Of a DNA stretch of 64,000 bases, positions 35,876-47,815 are shown piece by piece. Position 1 is the first letter of the stretch, and every line of letters starts with the position of its first letter. Location: the NCBI GenBank assembly GCA_037176885.1, contig JAWWNJ010000004.1:1488001-1552000 (forward strand). Direction: 5' to 3'. The translations under genes and the position numbers were made by a program. Under the pieces are notes generated by a model, which searched no databases, was not told where the DNA came from, and was given only the letters and a program-made list of their open reading frames with translations. Source of the DNA: Favolaschia claudopus. Taxonomy: Eukaryota; Basidiomycota; Agaricomycetes; Agaricales; Mycenaceae.

Positions 35876-37587
35876 CTACAACCACCCGCGCAACATCCCC
35901 CTCAGTCTGGAGGTCATCCCTGATGTCCGCTCTTCGACCTCAATCGTCGGCGATGCCGTCTCCTCAGACTGCTTTGACGAACCCTGCTTTGCCTTCTTCT
36001 TTTTCTTCTTCTCCGCAGATGCACCTGGCTGATCTTTCTTCGTCGACACCTGCTGCACATTTGCTGCGGGCTGTGGCGGCGGCGCTGCCTTTGCTACAGA
36101 CTCAGGTTGCTTAACTTTCTGCATCACGACACGAGCGTTGCGGGCGTCATTGCGACGCGCCGCAGTGGCAGCGGTAGCAGTCGCGCTGCGCTGGGAGCGT
36201 GCGGTCACAGGCGGGTCTGCGGGCTTTGAAGGCGGGGAAGCTTTTCGGGGAGAAGCAGGAGAGGGAGATGCTTCTTCTGGTGAAGCGTTTGGAGAAAAGG
36301 GGAGAGGCGTTGTTTCGGAAATCAAGGGTGTGGTTGGTGGGGGAGGAATTGGTGAGGTGGAGGCGAGCTGGGGTGTGGACTCCTCCTCGACAATTGAAGT
36401 AGGGGAAGGAGAGGGCGGGGTGGCTGTCAAGGAAGGGAAGCGGGATGAAGCGGACGTGACATCTGAGGTCGGCACTGGGTCGCGATCTGCTGCGACATCT
36501 GACATCCAAGGCAGGGCGGATGGAAGAGGATCGGTTGTAGAAGCTGGAGTATCTGGTTCAGACGAGGCAGCTCTTGCATGGGACAGAGACAGCTCTTCCA
36601 TTGATGGATCGTCGAAAGCGGGGGCATTCGTTCCCTTGAATAAAAGATCAGGACGAGGCGTAGAGGGTAAAATAAAGGTCGTATACTCGAGGTTTGACCA
36701 GGGGGAGGTGTGAGGGTGACTTGTTCCGGTGTGTGGCCAAGAGAACATGCCACTGTAAGAGTTGCTGGCGCATACGCGGATGGTCGACTGTTTCGCTGCC
36801 AAAGTACAGATCGCTCCGCGTTATTGTCGGCGGCTCCGGTAGCGATTCCTTGGGGGCGAAACCTCCCCAGCGAACGAAATTTTGCATCAAGAAGGTCATG
36901 TTGGGTCGAGGTGGTGGTGGCTGATATCTGAATACCGGTGTGTTGTGGAAGCGAGCAGCTAAGTGGGAGGATCTTCAGTCTCAAACCGTACCCGAGAGAC
37001 CATGCACTCACCGAAATGCTCGACTTCAAACAGGATAGTTCGGGAGCCTTCTTCAGGTAAATTTTCGTGATCCAAAGCGTCAGCAGCAGCAAGGTCATTT
37101 TCTGTCCAGTCTTTTCGGTCCAGATACGAGGTCAAGTCTGAGAGCCCTAAGCCGCCTGAAAGGATATGCGGTTTTTGGGGTACATTGACACTCATGGCGG
37201 TTGGAGCGTCCTTTGGCACACGGGAGTATGTGTCAGGGTCCGCAAAGGCAAGATATGCGGAGAACTGGTATCGAGTGGAGATCTCTCCGTCCTAAAATCC
37301 AGTTACTTACAGAGCTGAACACACCTGACAAAACCCACCCGAATGAATTGGTAGATGGCTACCCGACCAAACCGACGCTCAACAGCGCGAACCATGGCCA
37401 ACGCGTCCTGGGGAGTTGAAGGGATTTCCTCTCCCCGGACGCGCATTCTCAACACCCGCTCGCCCCTTACATGGAGTATGTGGGGATGAGGCCCATTCGA
37501 GGGGACCGCCGCTAGTTGAGAGCTAAACCGCCATTCGCGAAGGGCTTTTGCTGCTGCTCGCTGGGCGACGCGACGAGCGACAAACAT
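35876..37587 (-). CDS. Hypothetical protein, possibly mitochondrial
   Basis: I do not recognise the family. The start at 37587 gives MFVARRVAQRAAAKALREWR, an Arg/Ala-rich N-terminus with no acidic residue until position 18, like a mitochondrial presequence. Exon joins are consistent. The first exon ends in FGRVAIYQFIR. It joins DGEISTRYQFSAYLAFADPD, then MSVNVPQKPHILSGGLGLSD. An intron at VEHF leads to ARFHNTPVFRYQPPPPRPNM, and another 55 nt intron joins PPTITRSDL to GMFSWPHTGTSHPHTSPWSN, then LEYTTFILPSTPRPDLLFKG. The last 250 residues are Ser/Pro/Thr-rich and then Lys-rich (EKKKKKKAKQ), ending in RLRGMLRGWL. The N-terminal half is the conserved-looking part; the tail is probably disordered. 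Its start codon faces the next gene at only 33 bp. Confidence 0.65.
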
Positions 37588-37620
37588 GAAATTTGTGACA
37601 TCACATTTGTTACGCGTGTG
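37588..37620. promoter_or_regulatory. 33 bp gap between divergent start codons
   Basis: Two genes on opposite strands start at 37587 (minus) and 37621 (plus), leaving only 33 bp. The gap contains TGACATCA, one base from the palindromic CRE/ATF-type site TGACGTCA. The leaders of the two transcripts must overlap the coding sequence of the partner, or transcription must begin very close to each start codon, unless a start is annotated too far upstream. Confidence 0.5.
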
Positions 37621-38220
37621 ATGGCGGTTAACCGCTACCGCGACGCTCTCGCGGCGGTCTCTGCTCGAACCGGCGCGCCATTGCCCTCCCTGGTCGTCTC
37701 TTTCGCAGGTTAGTGGTATATTACACGACTTTCTCGCCGTGGTTGGTGAATATAACAGTACTACACGAGCTCACGGCAATTGTCCCTCTGGTCGGCATTT
37801 TCTACGCTGCCCGCACTCTGGGTGTTGGTGAACGCGTCGTGGCGGCTCTTCCGACAGAAAACGACAACTGGATTGCGCAAAAATGCACTACTTGGATCGA
37901 CGATGGTCAACAATGGGCTGCACGCGTTGGGAGACGTTACGGTGTCTTTGGGTTTGAGAAGAATGCGCTAGACACTCAACAGCAGTCCCTGCACACTGAC
38001 CGCGTTGCCGGCGACGTTGCAAATGCTGTAGTGGCTTATGCAGCCACCAAGGTAGCATATTTGTTCAGCGTACAGAAACGATTCATTCTTTCCAATTTCT
38101 CCACAGGCTTTGCTGCCTGTCAGAATTGGTGCGGCTCTTTACCTTTCGCCCGCGTTCTCTCGCACAGTCATTGAACCGACGCGTCGTGGGTTCATGCGAA
38201 TACTTCGTCGAAAACCGTAG
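37621..38220 (+). CDS. Small mitochondrial-type membrane protein, HELTAIVP motif
   Basis: A 164-residue protein from three exons (37621-37708, 37759-38051 and 38107-38220). The joins give SLVVSFAVLHELTAIVPLVG, IFYAARTLGVGERVVAALP, and near the end AYAATKALLPVRIGAALYLS, PAFSRTVIEPTRRG. The pair of blocks H-E-L-T-A-I-V-P and K-A-L-L-P-V-R is shared with a set of fungal mitochondrial inner-membrane proteins (yeast YPL041C/Mrx11-like, and distantly the DUF1279/FAM210 group), as I recall them. Two hydrophobic segments coincide with these blocks. The N-terminus (MAVNRYRDALAAVSARTG) is short and basic, suiting mitochondrial import. The naming of the family is from memory and less certain than the motifs. 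Divergent to the putative mitochondrial gene starting at 37587. Confidence 0.65.
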
Positions 38221-38339
38221 ATTTCATTCATTCATGTACATGTTAAGTAGTAGCGTATATTTCATCCAATTCTCCGTCTATCAACTCCTTGTCCACCATA
38301 GACAGTTGGTTGAATGCTCCGATGAAATCATCTTGAAAA

Positions 38340-41300
38340 TCAAATTTGCCTAAGGTCTTCCACTCGAGCTAAGCCATTCAATATGAATACGGATTCGGCC
38401 TGATAAATCAAAGACTTACACCATCCGAAGAGTCGTAAGGTAAATTCAAATTTGAATCCAGCACCACGAAACGGCGATAGCTGGTGTAAGCAGCGGGCTG
38501 AATCTGCATTCGGCGCAAATCCTGCGAGATGTCGTTCTTTGTGAACGTTGACCAACTACTTTGCGCATGTGGCGCATACACCGTCTGGAATGCCGCGTTG
38601 CAGTGTTCGAGGATTGCTGTTATAGTCTGCGGCTTCAACAGACTGTTATCGAGAACCCATTGCCGGGTGTCTTCATCCTTCTTGCTGTGCGGCGCAGTAG
38701 TAAGGGAAATCTTGCCTTGCAGAATCGCTTCGCAGATCTTGTTCAGGAGATATGGTAGTGTTCCACTATGAGATTGAATGATCAACATGAGAATAAGGGG
38801 AAGGGAACACGGAAAATCACGTGTACTCCGGCATTTCGTCGTCCCGCGCGCCGCTTCCTGTGAGCTGGACTGCCATCCCAAGAATCTGTGGCATGATATA
38901 ACAGTCCCACAGCGGATGTGCATGGATCTGATGCACAGTTTTGAGAACGCCCCATGGGTCGGATGCAAGGGCCTCAGGCGTGAATGTCACGACACCACCT
39001 GCGCAAACCGGACTTCAGTCAAACTCAAGGTCACCTTGATCCACGCGTCCTTACCCAATGAATAAACATCACGGAAACCCCATTGACAAGGCGGTACAGT
39101 CTCGTGCGTGCCGTACAGAAAAAAGCGAAATTTAGGTCGAAGACGCCGTTGTGCGAGGAGTGGAATGTTGTGCAGATTTTCGAGGGCGCCCACATGGATG
39201 AATATAACGTCGGCAGTTTCATCGTTCGGTTTGACCACTCGGAGTTTGGATTTCTTGAGAACCTGGAGAAGATGGCCAGTCTCTTGATCGATTTCGTCGC
39301 GCCGACCCGGGCCATAAGTAGATTTATGCCATATCGTGGAGGCGTGTCTGTATACATATTCGCGAACCCATACGGGTAGTTGAAGTATGCGCAGACTAAT
39401 ATGGTAGTCGCGTTCGTGTTGAAGTGATTTGTGCCACTCTTCGCGCGACAGGACGGCGCGTTCTACGGTGCATTCGAGTTCCATGGCAGCCTTCTTCTTG
39501 TACCTCTGCTGAGCCGGGGACTCGTGAGTGCAGAGCAAGGCGACTAGAAGGCCGGCATTTTGGCGCAGGTCGCCAGGCGGTTGAAGAATCTGAAGTAAGT
39601 TCTGGCACGTCGGCGGAAAGAACAATAGGACGCCATGGAGGCGGCCTTCGTAGAGCGTCGGCAATACGACGACCTGCAATCACACAAACTGAGGGTCTCA
39701 ATGGCAGGGATCGAGAAATTACGAACCTGACTGGTGGTTTCCAAATACCGAGCGAAAATTTGGAGACGATCTGCATCATCATCGTTCGCAGTGACTCGCG
39801 CGAACTGGCGTGGGGCCTCGCAGATGCCCAAAAACATGAGTAGGTCGTCCAAGTCGTACACTGCCGTGAGCTGGAGAGCCCTATCGGAAGGCAGATAAGA
39901 CGCGATGCGGGGATAGTTGCAGTCTGTCGCATCTGTGATGGTGACCGTTTCGCAGATGGTTTCGTCTGGGTCGATTTGGACTACGGCGGGCACTGCCAGA
40001 CGACCGTGCCAAGCCCACTTTTGGCTTACAGCGAATACATTTCAGCGGCGGTGATCAGAGAGAAAAATACATACAATGGGGCAGGTTCATGCAGGGGTCT
40101 GGTGGGCCGGTAATCACTGGTTGAGCTGTTTTGGGTCAGAATGACATCAGACGGCTTGAATCAAGTGTACTATTTACCTCGCTGGCGTCGTTAATCTGCG
40201 CATTATTGTTTAGAACGAGATATATTAATTTCACGAAGACTTATACGTACTCGACAGTGCTTAGAAATTGTTCTGCCTCATGTACAGAGACAGGATTGAG
40301 ATAATCGTCGACGATGTTCTCGCTCGTCCCGCCAATATCTTGTTCAATCAGATCATTTGTTCGCAAGCTGCCAGAAAATCGATCAGGGCGGACCCAAATC
40401 TTCCCATTTCTGAGCCACTCACCCGGCATAGCGATCTTCGTCAGAGGTATAAAAACTACCACCAAAGGAATGTACATCCTCATTGACGAACATGGAAGCT
40501 AGCGGAGAGGATTCGCCCGGATTCGTATTTACATTGTCGTTGGCGTTGGGATCCGGGTCGAATGTTGGATCTACCTCTATAGCGTTGTCGCTGGAATCGA
40601 CCCCGACCGTTGGGGTCCGAGTCGGGGATAGGGTAGGAGACGCCCTGGGAATTCCGGGCGCCACCGATGCCTTGGCGAGGCGTTTCTTGGTCGCAAGTTC
40701 GCTGTTTGAAACAAGCGTCGGAAGTTCGTACATTTTGATGGTCCGATGCGGCGCGGGTGTTGACGGGGGTGAAAAGAATGAGGAAGCTGTTGACGGTGCC
40801 ATTAGCGTCGGGTTGATCTCGCAGTGTTCTGTGCAAGGAGGTTCTTGAACAAAAACCTGAAAATGGTGAAGTTTGAACGATGCAGAAGTTGGGATGAATT
40901 GAGAACCTACAGGTGTAGGAGATTTCGCCATGGTTGGGCGAGGAATGCGTATTCTGAGTCCCGTTGGAGTCGTGTTTGGAGTGGAAGCGTTGGGCAAGTC
41001 ATCCTCTGCGTTGGAGGATTCCTGAAAGCGTTGTTGGGAACAATGTTCTTCTGCGAGCTTCAAGGAAATCATTGTAAGTGGAAGATCGTCTTCCGGATCC
41101 GAATCCGAATCTGTTGCAGCCAAGGTGTCTTGCTTTATCGGCGAAAAACTGGCTCTGTGCCATTGGGCTGTGTTCTCGACCTCAGCGAGTGAGGGAATTA
41201 CTACCTCGTCTGTGACGTCTGCAAATGAGACTTTTCGAGGGGAGCGACGCAAATTAGAAGGCGTCGAAGGTCGCGTTGGGCTCCTTGACACACTGGTCCG

Positions 41301-42023
41301 CTATTGGAATATAATCAGTCGGCTATTGTGAAATAAAGATTTAGAAATTGAACGTGCCCTACGCTTCGGATTATGAATCTGCGCTTGCACTTCTTCCAAC
41401 GAGACGACTTTCGCAAAATTTAGTTTTTGTTGAACTGAGAGGACAAGTTGAGATCATCGATCGACCTGAAATGCAATGGACAAACCGATCCACTCCGTAT
41501 TGGGCTCCACCTCGAACCCTGTTGCTCTCGTTAGAAAGCTATCGGTGCCGACCTGTTCCCAAAAGCTCAGTAGGAGGCGTTTGCAAGCCGACAGCCCTTG
41601 AACGGGTTCCCAACTGGAGGATTGAATGACATGTTCTGCAGGTGAAAGAAGCTTACCTGTTCTCGTCGTCACCATAGCCTGCCCACTGTGATTGAAATCA
41701 ACAACGTATTCGGACAATTTCCCAACAAGATTACCTTGATGAGATATTCCTATGAATGCGTTCGTGAGTGGATGGAACAAGGATTACAGTAATCTTACCC
41801 AAGCCGGGCTATGAAGGAAATCTTTGCCCGGCAGGCCGGGATGTGACCTGAGTCGCAAGAGGTCATGGACTGTAACGAATTCGCACCAAACAAGCTTACG
41901 TTCGGCGCGCCTTAATAATGGCCTCTTCAGAGTCTTGATTAACCTCCGGACACGTCGATGCTTGATCCTCTGCTCACCAACGAACCATCTTTCCTCATTT
42001 TCGCGGGGCCGTTTGCGAGGCAT
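38340..42023 (-). CDS. Large chromodomain protein (Chp1-like layout)
   Basis: The start at 42023 gives MPRKRPRENEERWFV. Short exons then join as EAIIKARR.., HPGLPGKDFLHSPAW, EYLIK, WAGYGDDENSWEPVQGLSAC, KRLLLSFWEQVG. This is a complete chromodomain at residues of about 12-80, with W-F-V, I-K-W-A-G-Y and W-E-P in place. Next, without an ATG of its own, follows an open exon (from 41290) with SPTRPSTPSNLRRSPRKVSF, ADVTDEV, a nuclear-looking Ser/Pro-rich region. The C-terminal half is folded-looking: AVYDLDDLLMFLGICEAPRQ, TLYEGRLHGVLLFFPPTCQN, RRLRPKFRFFLYGTHETVPP, GGVVTFTPEALASDPWGV, HPLWDCYIMPQILGMAVQL, ending in RVEDLRQI. An N-terminal chromodomain with a long C-terminal globular part recalls fission-yeast Chp1, but I see no proof of homology. 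An alternative is two genes split near 41300. Confidence 0.65.
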
Positions 42024-42393
42024 GATAGATATGGGAAAGAGAATGTCAAGAAATCCCGGGATAATGCATTGCTTCTTCTGAAAGCATAACATGACGAAAA
42101 GCTTATTTTTGCAGGGCCGCATTGACTGCACGTGTTGATGGCGATTTGAAGACAGACAGCAAACGGAGGGTCCAATTCATGTTTATTGAACGCAATCGGA
42201 TACAGAGAAGTAGGATTAGAGCAAACAGCGGAACTGCGGAGGTGGAGGAGTCCAAGCGGGGAACAAGGGCTGTGACGAACGTGACCATCGGCCGATTCGG
42301 AATTGAGCCGTCGGGAGTTAGGCGTCGCATCAAAATAATTGTGTCTGTCTCTCTGCCTTTCTTTCACCACTTCAACTTGCTCAGCGAGCAACC
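42024..42393. promoter_or_regulatory. Shared divergent promoter region
   Basis: A 370 bp gap between the start codons of the large chromodomain gene (minus) and the second CSC1-type channel (plus). A C/T-rich tract lies just before the channel start (42343-42375). No TATA box is evident. Confidence 0.4.
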
Positions 42394-45300
42394 ATGTCAG
42401 CGTTAGACAATGCTAACGATCTCATCCGCCAGAAAACTCAGACCCTCAAGCCAGAGGCTGTCTACTCACAAGTCCTCCTCATGAGTATAGTATCGGTGTG
42501 TACTCCCCGCCTTACCTACCGCCACCCCACCCACTCCTCGTTATCAAATCCAGGTCCTTACAGTTGCTGCATTCAACTTATTGCGTCCAAAGAACAAGAT
42601 TATCTATGAGCCCAAGGTCAAGTACCACACCGGCGACTCCAAACGACCTCCACGAATAGACGACTCCCTATGCGGCTGGCTACCTCCGTTAATACACACC
42701 AAAGAGCCAGAACTAGTCGACAAGATTGGACTTGACGCCGCAACCTTCCTTCGCTTCGGAAGGCTCATGAGATGGCTTTTCACCGGAATTGCTGCCCTGT
42801 CCTGTGGAATCCTCGTCAGAACTTCTGTCTCAATCACGGGAGTATGTTCTAAACGACGCCCAGATCCCTATAAATATCGTCTACAACATACAGCACCCCA
42901 CGAAGGGCCACGACATCCTCAGTATCATGACAATCCGTGATGTGTCTGGCAACATTCTATTCGCCCATGTTGCAGTCACCTATCTCATCACCATCCTCAT
43001 CATGTACTGCGTCTATGTGCACTGGGCTCAAATGGTCAAGCTACGGAAAGCTTGGTTTCGCTCTCCGGAATACCTCGCAGCTTTCTACGCTCGCACCCTC
43101 ACTATCATTCACGTTCCGAAGGCGCATCAGAGCGACGCCGGCATCCGGCAAATATTCGACTCTGTTCGAGTGCCCTATCCTACCACCAATGTTCACATCG
43201 GTCGCAAAGTGGGCAAACTGCCAGAACTTATCGAGTATCACAATCAAACTGTGCGCGAGCTGGAGGAATATCTGGTGCGGTACTTGAAAGGCGGCAAGAT
43301 TGGCAAGAAACGGCCCACTGTGCGGATCGGAGGTTCGTGTGGCTGCGGAGGTACCAAGCGGGACGCCATCGAGTTCTACACGTACGCCCTCACACTCTGA
43401 AAACACTATAGTATCACTCATCAGAGATCTAGAGAGAAATTAAAGCGCACGGAAGCTGCTATCGAGGACTATCGTCAACATTTCCACGAACACAAACCGG
43501 AAAACTATGGCTTTGCCAGCATGGCCGCCGTACCGTATGCTCATGTCGTTGCCAAGCTCCTCAGCGACAAGCATCCGAAGGGAACCGATATCTCCTTGGC
43601 ACCTCATCCCAAGGACATCATTTGGGAGAACATGACCAAGTCCGACGGAGAAATTGCTCGCAAAAAGATGATGGGTTTCGTCTGGCTCGCCATCGTCTGC
43701 TTTTTCAACACGATCCCTCTTTTCGCCATCTCCATTCTCGCGAATTTGGCTGCTGTTAGTAGTCCGAGATCGAGATCTCTTTGAATAATTGCTGACCCCT
43801 CGAAAGTTCACCTCATACGTCGATTTCCTCGCCAAATGGCAGAGTGCTTCGCCCACGACTTTCAACATTATTTCTGGTATCCTGCCGCCTGCCGTTTCTG
43901 GGATATTCGGGTTTTTCCTCCCCATGATCATGCGTTCACTGTCCCAGGTTCGTGCTCGCATCGATGCACTTTTCCATAATCCTGACTTCCGTCCCAGTAC
44001 ATGGGAGCTTTGACGCAGTCTAGACTAGACCGTGCTGTTATTGCGCGCTACTTTTCCTTCTTGGTCATCAGTCAGCTTTTCGTCTTCACTTTGATTGGTG
44101 TTATTTTCCGTACGCCTTCCGTTTTCGTCATCCGCCTTTCAATACTAAGAGCATTGGCAGGGTCTGTGGAGCAGGTCATTGCTGCAGTCGGCAAGAAGAG
44201 CTTCAGTGAGATCATTGAGAATCTGAATAGTAGGCCGATTTTCAGTTCCCATTGGACGAATGGTCTGATCGTTTTTTGCCTAGCTCTCCCCGATACAATC
44301 AACAGAACATACAGTACGTCGTGCAGTTTTTAGCTTGGCTCCACATTTATCGCTCCTCCGCAGTCGACCAAAGTAGTTACTGGCTGACTTTCTTCCCGTA
44401 AGTCTGCGACATCTCTGGAGGAATGCAACTCAGGTTTCGCGTTGCAGTCTGCGAGGGTTTTTGGTACTTTTTGACCTGGCGCAAATTGTCAATCTGGTCT
44501 GGCTATCATTCAAGACTCGGTACTGATTGATCGACGCGCATATTGCACCAAGACTAAATTCCTTGCAGTGTATTCGGTCGGACACCTCGCGACATCCGAG
44601 AGTGGACACAACCTCCGGAGTTCCAATACCCTATCTATTAGTAAGTCGTTCGCTCGTCGAGCGACTGCCGGTTTGCTGACTTGACCTTCACTTTTCGCAG
44701 CACCAATATTGTACGATCTATTTCCGGCCAACGCTGCGTCGCTTCTGATATCTTTGTCAGCTTTTCATGGGTGCGGTGGGATTAATTTTCGCTCCATTGG
44801 CGCCACTTGTGGTTCTGGCGGCGGCGATAGTGCTATGGATGAGTTCCATTGTTGAAAAATATCAGGTGATGCTGCCTCAAAAGCTCTGAATTCCGTCAAA
44901 CCACTCACCCCATGTTCGCAGCTCATGTTTGTATACATCACCAGGGTGGAAACCGGAGGAGTATGCTTTAATTCGACTTCAAGCTTGGCTAGTACTGAAT
45001 TTCCAACAGCGGCTATGGAACATAGTCATCAACCGACTCTTATTCACCGTTGTTTTTATGCAACTACTTATGACACTAAGTACGGTTCACATTCTTTGCC
45101 TTGATCAAATTACTAAAGAGACTTGAAGCTATCGGCCTGCAATATGGATTTAGATCCTTTACCTGGGTGTCCACAATACCACCCATCTTCATGATTGCCG
45201 CCTTCAAGGTTTACATCGACCGCAAGTTCGACTCGGCTTTCAGATACTTCGTACCGACACCTCAAGAGTTGGACGAAGCCAAGATCTACTCTGAACGCGC

Positions 45301-46310
45301 CGACGCTCGGGCGAATAAGCTTGAAAAACGTTTCGGTCACCCGGCGCTTCATGCGGATCTCTTCACACCCATGCTTCATGCGAATATGATGGGTCTGCTC
45401 GGCCAAGTATACCAGGGCAAGATCTCCCGCGACCAGGCCAAGTTGGACGAGTATGGCGGGCAAAAGATGGAGGCACAGGTTGTGCAAGGTATCAAGATCG
45501 CGGCCATCGACAATGTACGTTTTATCCTGCGGTCCGTTCCCGATGATTGATTTGTTTTCTCAGCGCGATCTCGAATACGATCCTACGTTGTACCGCAGAA
45601 ATTGGGCGGACGACTGGGACAACCAGTCATTGGCGTCGACAACTGTTTTCGGCGACAGCAGTGTTTCGCTGCATCCCGCCAAGTCACAGTATTACGCCAA
45701 CAGCGAGGTGTCGTTGCCGCGAATCCCAGGCTACGAGAACTACCTTGCGAGTGGTCCAGGCAGCCCTGCTGTCGGTGGACACGACATCGAGCTTTCGCAA
45801 ATGGACTCGATTAACGAACCATTGCTGAACCAGCAGCAAGCTCCCGGATACTTCCAACACCGCGGAATGTCTCAGACATCGCTTACGACTCCGCCTTCGC
45901 TGTATCAGGAACCGATGGGGACAGACGCGCGGCAGGCACCTTTGCATCGACCCCAGGGCAGCTACGACAATTTGTCGGGTTACCCTCCGCAGCAATATCC
46001 CCCACAACCGTATCACCAACAATATCCCTCACAGCAGTCTCTGCGGTCAGGTACTCCCAACTCGCAACGCAGCATGTCCCCGGGCCCTCAGAGGATGATG
46101 ACTCCCAATCCGCAAATGCAGATGCGGAGTATGTCCCCTGGTCCTCAACGGAGCATGTCTCCCGGTCCCCAACGGGCCATGTCCCCCGGCCCCCAGCGGA
46201 TGATGACTCCCAATCCTCAACAACAGTGGGGACCACCACAGCAACAACAACGGCCTCCTCAACAGCCAGGCGAGCCCAACATGGCTGGCCGTGGGGCGCA
46301 CCGAGGTTAG
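42394..46310 (+). CDS. CSC1/TMEM63-type osmosensitive cation channel, copy B
   Basis: Paralog of the gene at 1889-5952. The start at 42394 gives MSALDNANDLIRQKTQTLKP, EAVYSQVLLMSIVS and, after an intron, VLTVAAFNLLRPKNK. The conserved block IIYEPKVKYHTGDSKRPPRI, DDSLCGWLPPLIHTKEPEL follows. A second span (WLFTGIAALSCGIL) leads to the cytosolic domain: TLTIIHVPKAHQSDAGIRQI, YHNQTVRELEEYLVRY. Then come YGFASMAAVPYAHVVAKLLS, LSDKHPKG, the 7TM core (KMMGFVWLAIVCFFNTIPLF, ISGILPPAVSGIFGFFLPMI), NFQQRLWNIVINRLLFTVVF, and HPALHADLFTPMLHANMMG. About ten short introns. The cytosolic tail is 280 residues, rich in Pro, Gln and Ser, with a tandem M-S-P-G-P-Q-R type repeat (46071-46226). It ends in a stop at 46310. 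Gene order and exon structure resemble copy A, except that it lies on the other strand. Confidence 0.93.
46071..46226 (+). repeat. Tandem coding repeat in the CSC1-B tail
   Basis: About seven units of 7-9 residues, variants of SMSPGPQR and MMTPNPQ, follow each other in the last exon of the channel. At DNA level the units are imperfect 21-27 bp repeats (ATGTCCCC-GGCCC-CA). Such repeats vary in copy number between strains. Each unit carries an S-P or T-P pair, so the array is also a run of possible proline-directed phosphorylation sites. Confidence 0.75.
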
Positions 46311-46466
46311 ATTTCCCCTTCGTGTCGTTTACCATGCTCTACCTGCTGTGCATATATGTCTCTCGTTTGGATATACAGGCTACGGACCCTCAATTGTATA
46401 CCAGTACTGTACATGCCAGACCATTTACTCACTAATTATACAACGGCATACATACAAGCATCTTCA

Positions 46467-47588
46467 TTATAACTCGCCCATTAACGCGTTTAGAGATCGG
46501 ACTATGATACCGATGGCGTCTCGGACTCGAGGCTGGTCGCTGTCCCGCACCCGACCCATGAACCGACCCTCGAATTTATCAGGGTGAAAACGAAGGAAGG
46601 TTTCGCGTAGCTTGTCCTTTCTCTGTCTTTTCTCCTTTTCCTCGTCAGCAGAGAAAGAACGGGGAACCAGGAATGCGGCAATTGCGGAGGCGGTGAGATC
46701 GTCTATAGACACTGTAGGAGGGGAAGGATTCTGAGTGGGATCTTTGGGAGGTTTTTGACGATGAGCAGACGCGATCGGCCATGGAATATCGCTGAAGCTC
46801 AATAGATCTCGGGAGTCGGTCGGAGCAGCGAGCAAGAGTTTCCAACGTGTGTGGTATTCCTCTCGAGCGTAATCTGCGCGGCGAATCTCCTTCTCCATTT
46901 TCTTGCGTCGGCGCTCTTCTTCAGCAAGCGCCGTAAGTCGCGCTGTCTCGGCTTTGACAGTCTTTTCTTGAGCACGCCGAGCATCCCGAGCTGCTTTCCT
47001 CTGTTGCTCTTCAGCATATTCCTGGGCATGCGTCTTTCTGCAAACGCAAAGGTGTGAGAGTGTGAGATCTGGGTAATAATAATCATGTTACCTATACATG
47101 CCTGCTCTGATCCACTCCGCATACTCTTCGTCGTCCATATGCCTGGGATCCATTTCAAATAGATCATCCGCACCGACATCCTGGTAATCCACACGAGAGC
47201 GGCCGGCCTTCCAGCGGTCAGGAACATGAGCGTAGTCATTCATGCGCGCCTCGAGCGAGTCTAAACGGTCATCATCCTCGAACGCTTCTGCCATCTTTTC
47301 GCGAAACCGAGCTTCCTCCAGTTCCGCTCGGATAGATTCATAGTCAGGTTTATGGGAGGAAGAAAATGGCCGGAAAGAAGGGCCCGCTTCGGGCTGAGGT
47401 GGTGGAGGAGGAGGACCGTATACATCGTCGGCTCCTTCAGAGTCACTAGAGTCCCATCTGCGAGAGGGTCCATCTGGTTTGAAAGCTTTGCTGGGATTAT
47501 CGTGGTATTTCGAATCGCGTTTCCGTTTTTTGCGAACTTTGTGGTCTGCGTCTTCTTGGGGTGTGCGTTTCAAGTGCAACTTGCCCAT
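46467..47588 (-). CDS. NFKBIL1-like protein with C-terminal J-like segment
   Basis: Two exons. The start at 47588 gives MGKLHLKRTPQEDADHKVRK, a basic nuclear-type N-terminus, then a Pro-rich stretch (YGPPPPPPQPEAGPS) and acidic helices around RAELEEARFREKMAEAFEDD. After the intron there is a long Ala/Arg/Glu/Lys coiled coil (EEQQRKAARDARRAQEKTVK), the block REEYHTRWKLLL, and a C-terminal segment ETFLRFHPDKFEGRFMGRVR. The R-F-H-P-D-K-F motif near the C-terminus, after a W-x-x-L/F block, is that of NF-kappa-B inhibitor-like protein 1 homologs, which in animals affect mRNA processing. Its fungal role is unknown. The H-P-D triplet is as in DnaJ proteins, but the rest of a J domain is not evident. 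Confidence 0.75.
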
Positions 47589-47815
47589 GCCACACTAGCG
47601 CTAGACTCGAACCAATCTCTCGCTGGTACTTTGACGGGGAGGAATTTTTACTGAAGGTAATAGCCAAAGTAAAGTGCTGGTCCAAGCCCACGCTCACGCT
47701 GAGCGCTGAGCAGTGAGCGCTCGCCGTTTGATGCAACGCCACCCCGTGACCACACTCACCTTTCACAAAACTACATTCATCCCAAACTTGCGTCACACGA
47801 ACCACTCGACCCACA

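Noticed and set aside
36138..36713. Gly/Val/Glu-rich plus-strand frame of 191 codons
   Set aside because: Shadow of the Ser/Pro/Thr-rich last exon of the minus-strand gene at 35876-37587.
40419..41291. A separate gene starting at 41291
   Set aside because: The codon there is GTG, not ATG, and a good acceptor precedes it; the upstream chromodomain exons join in frame instead.
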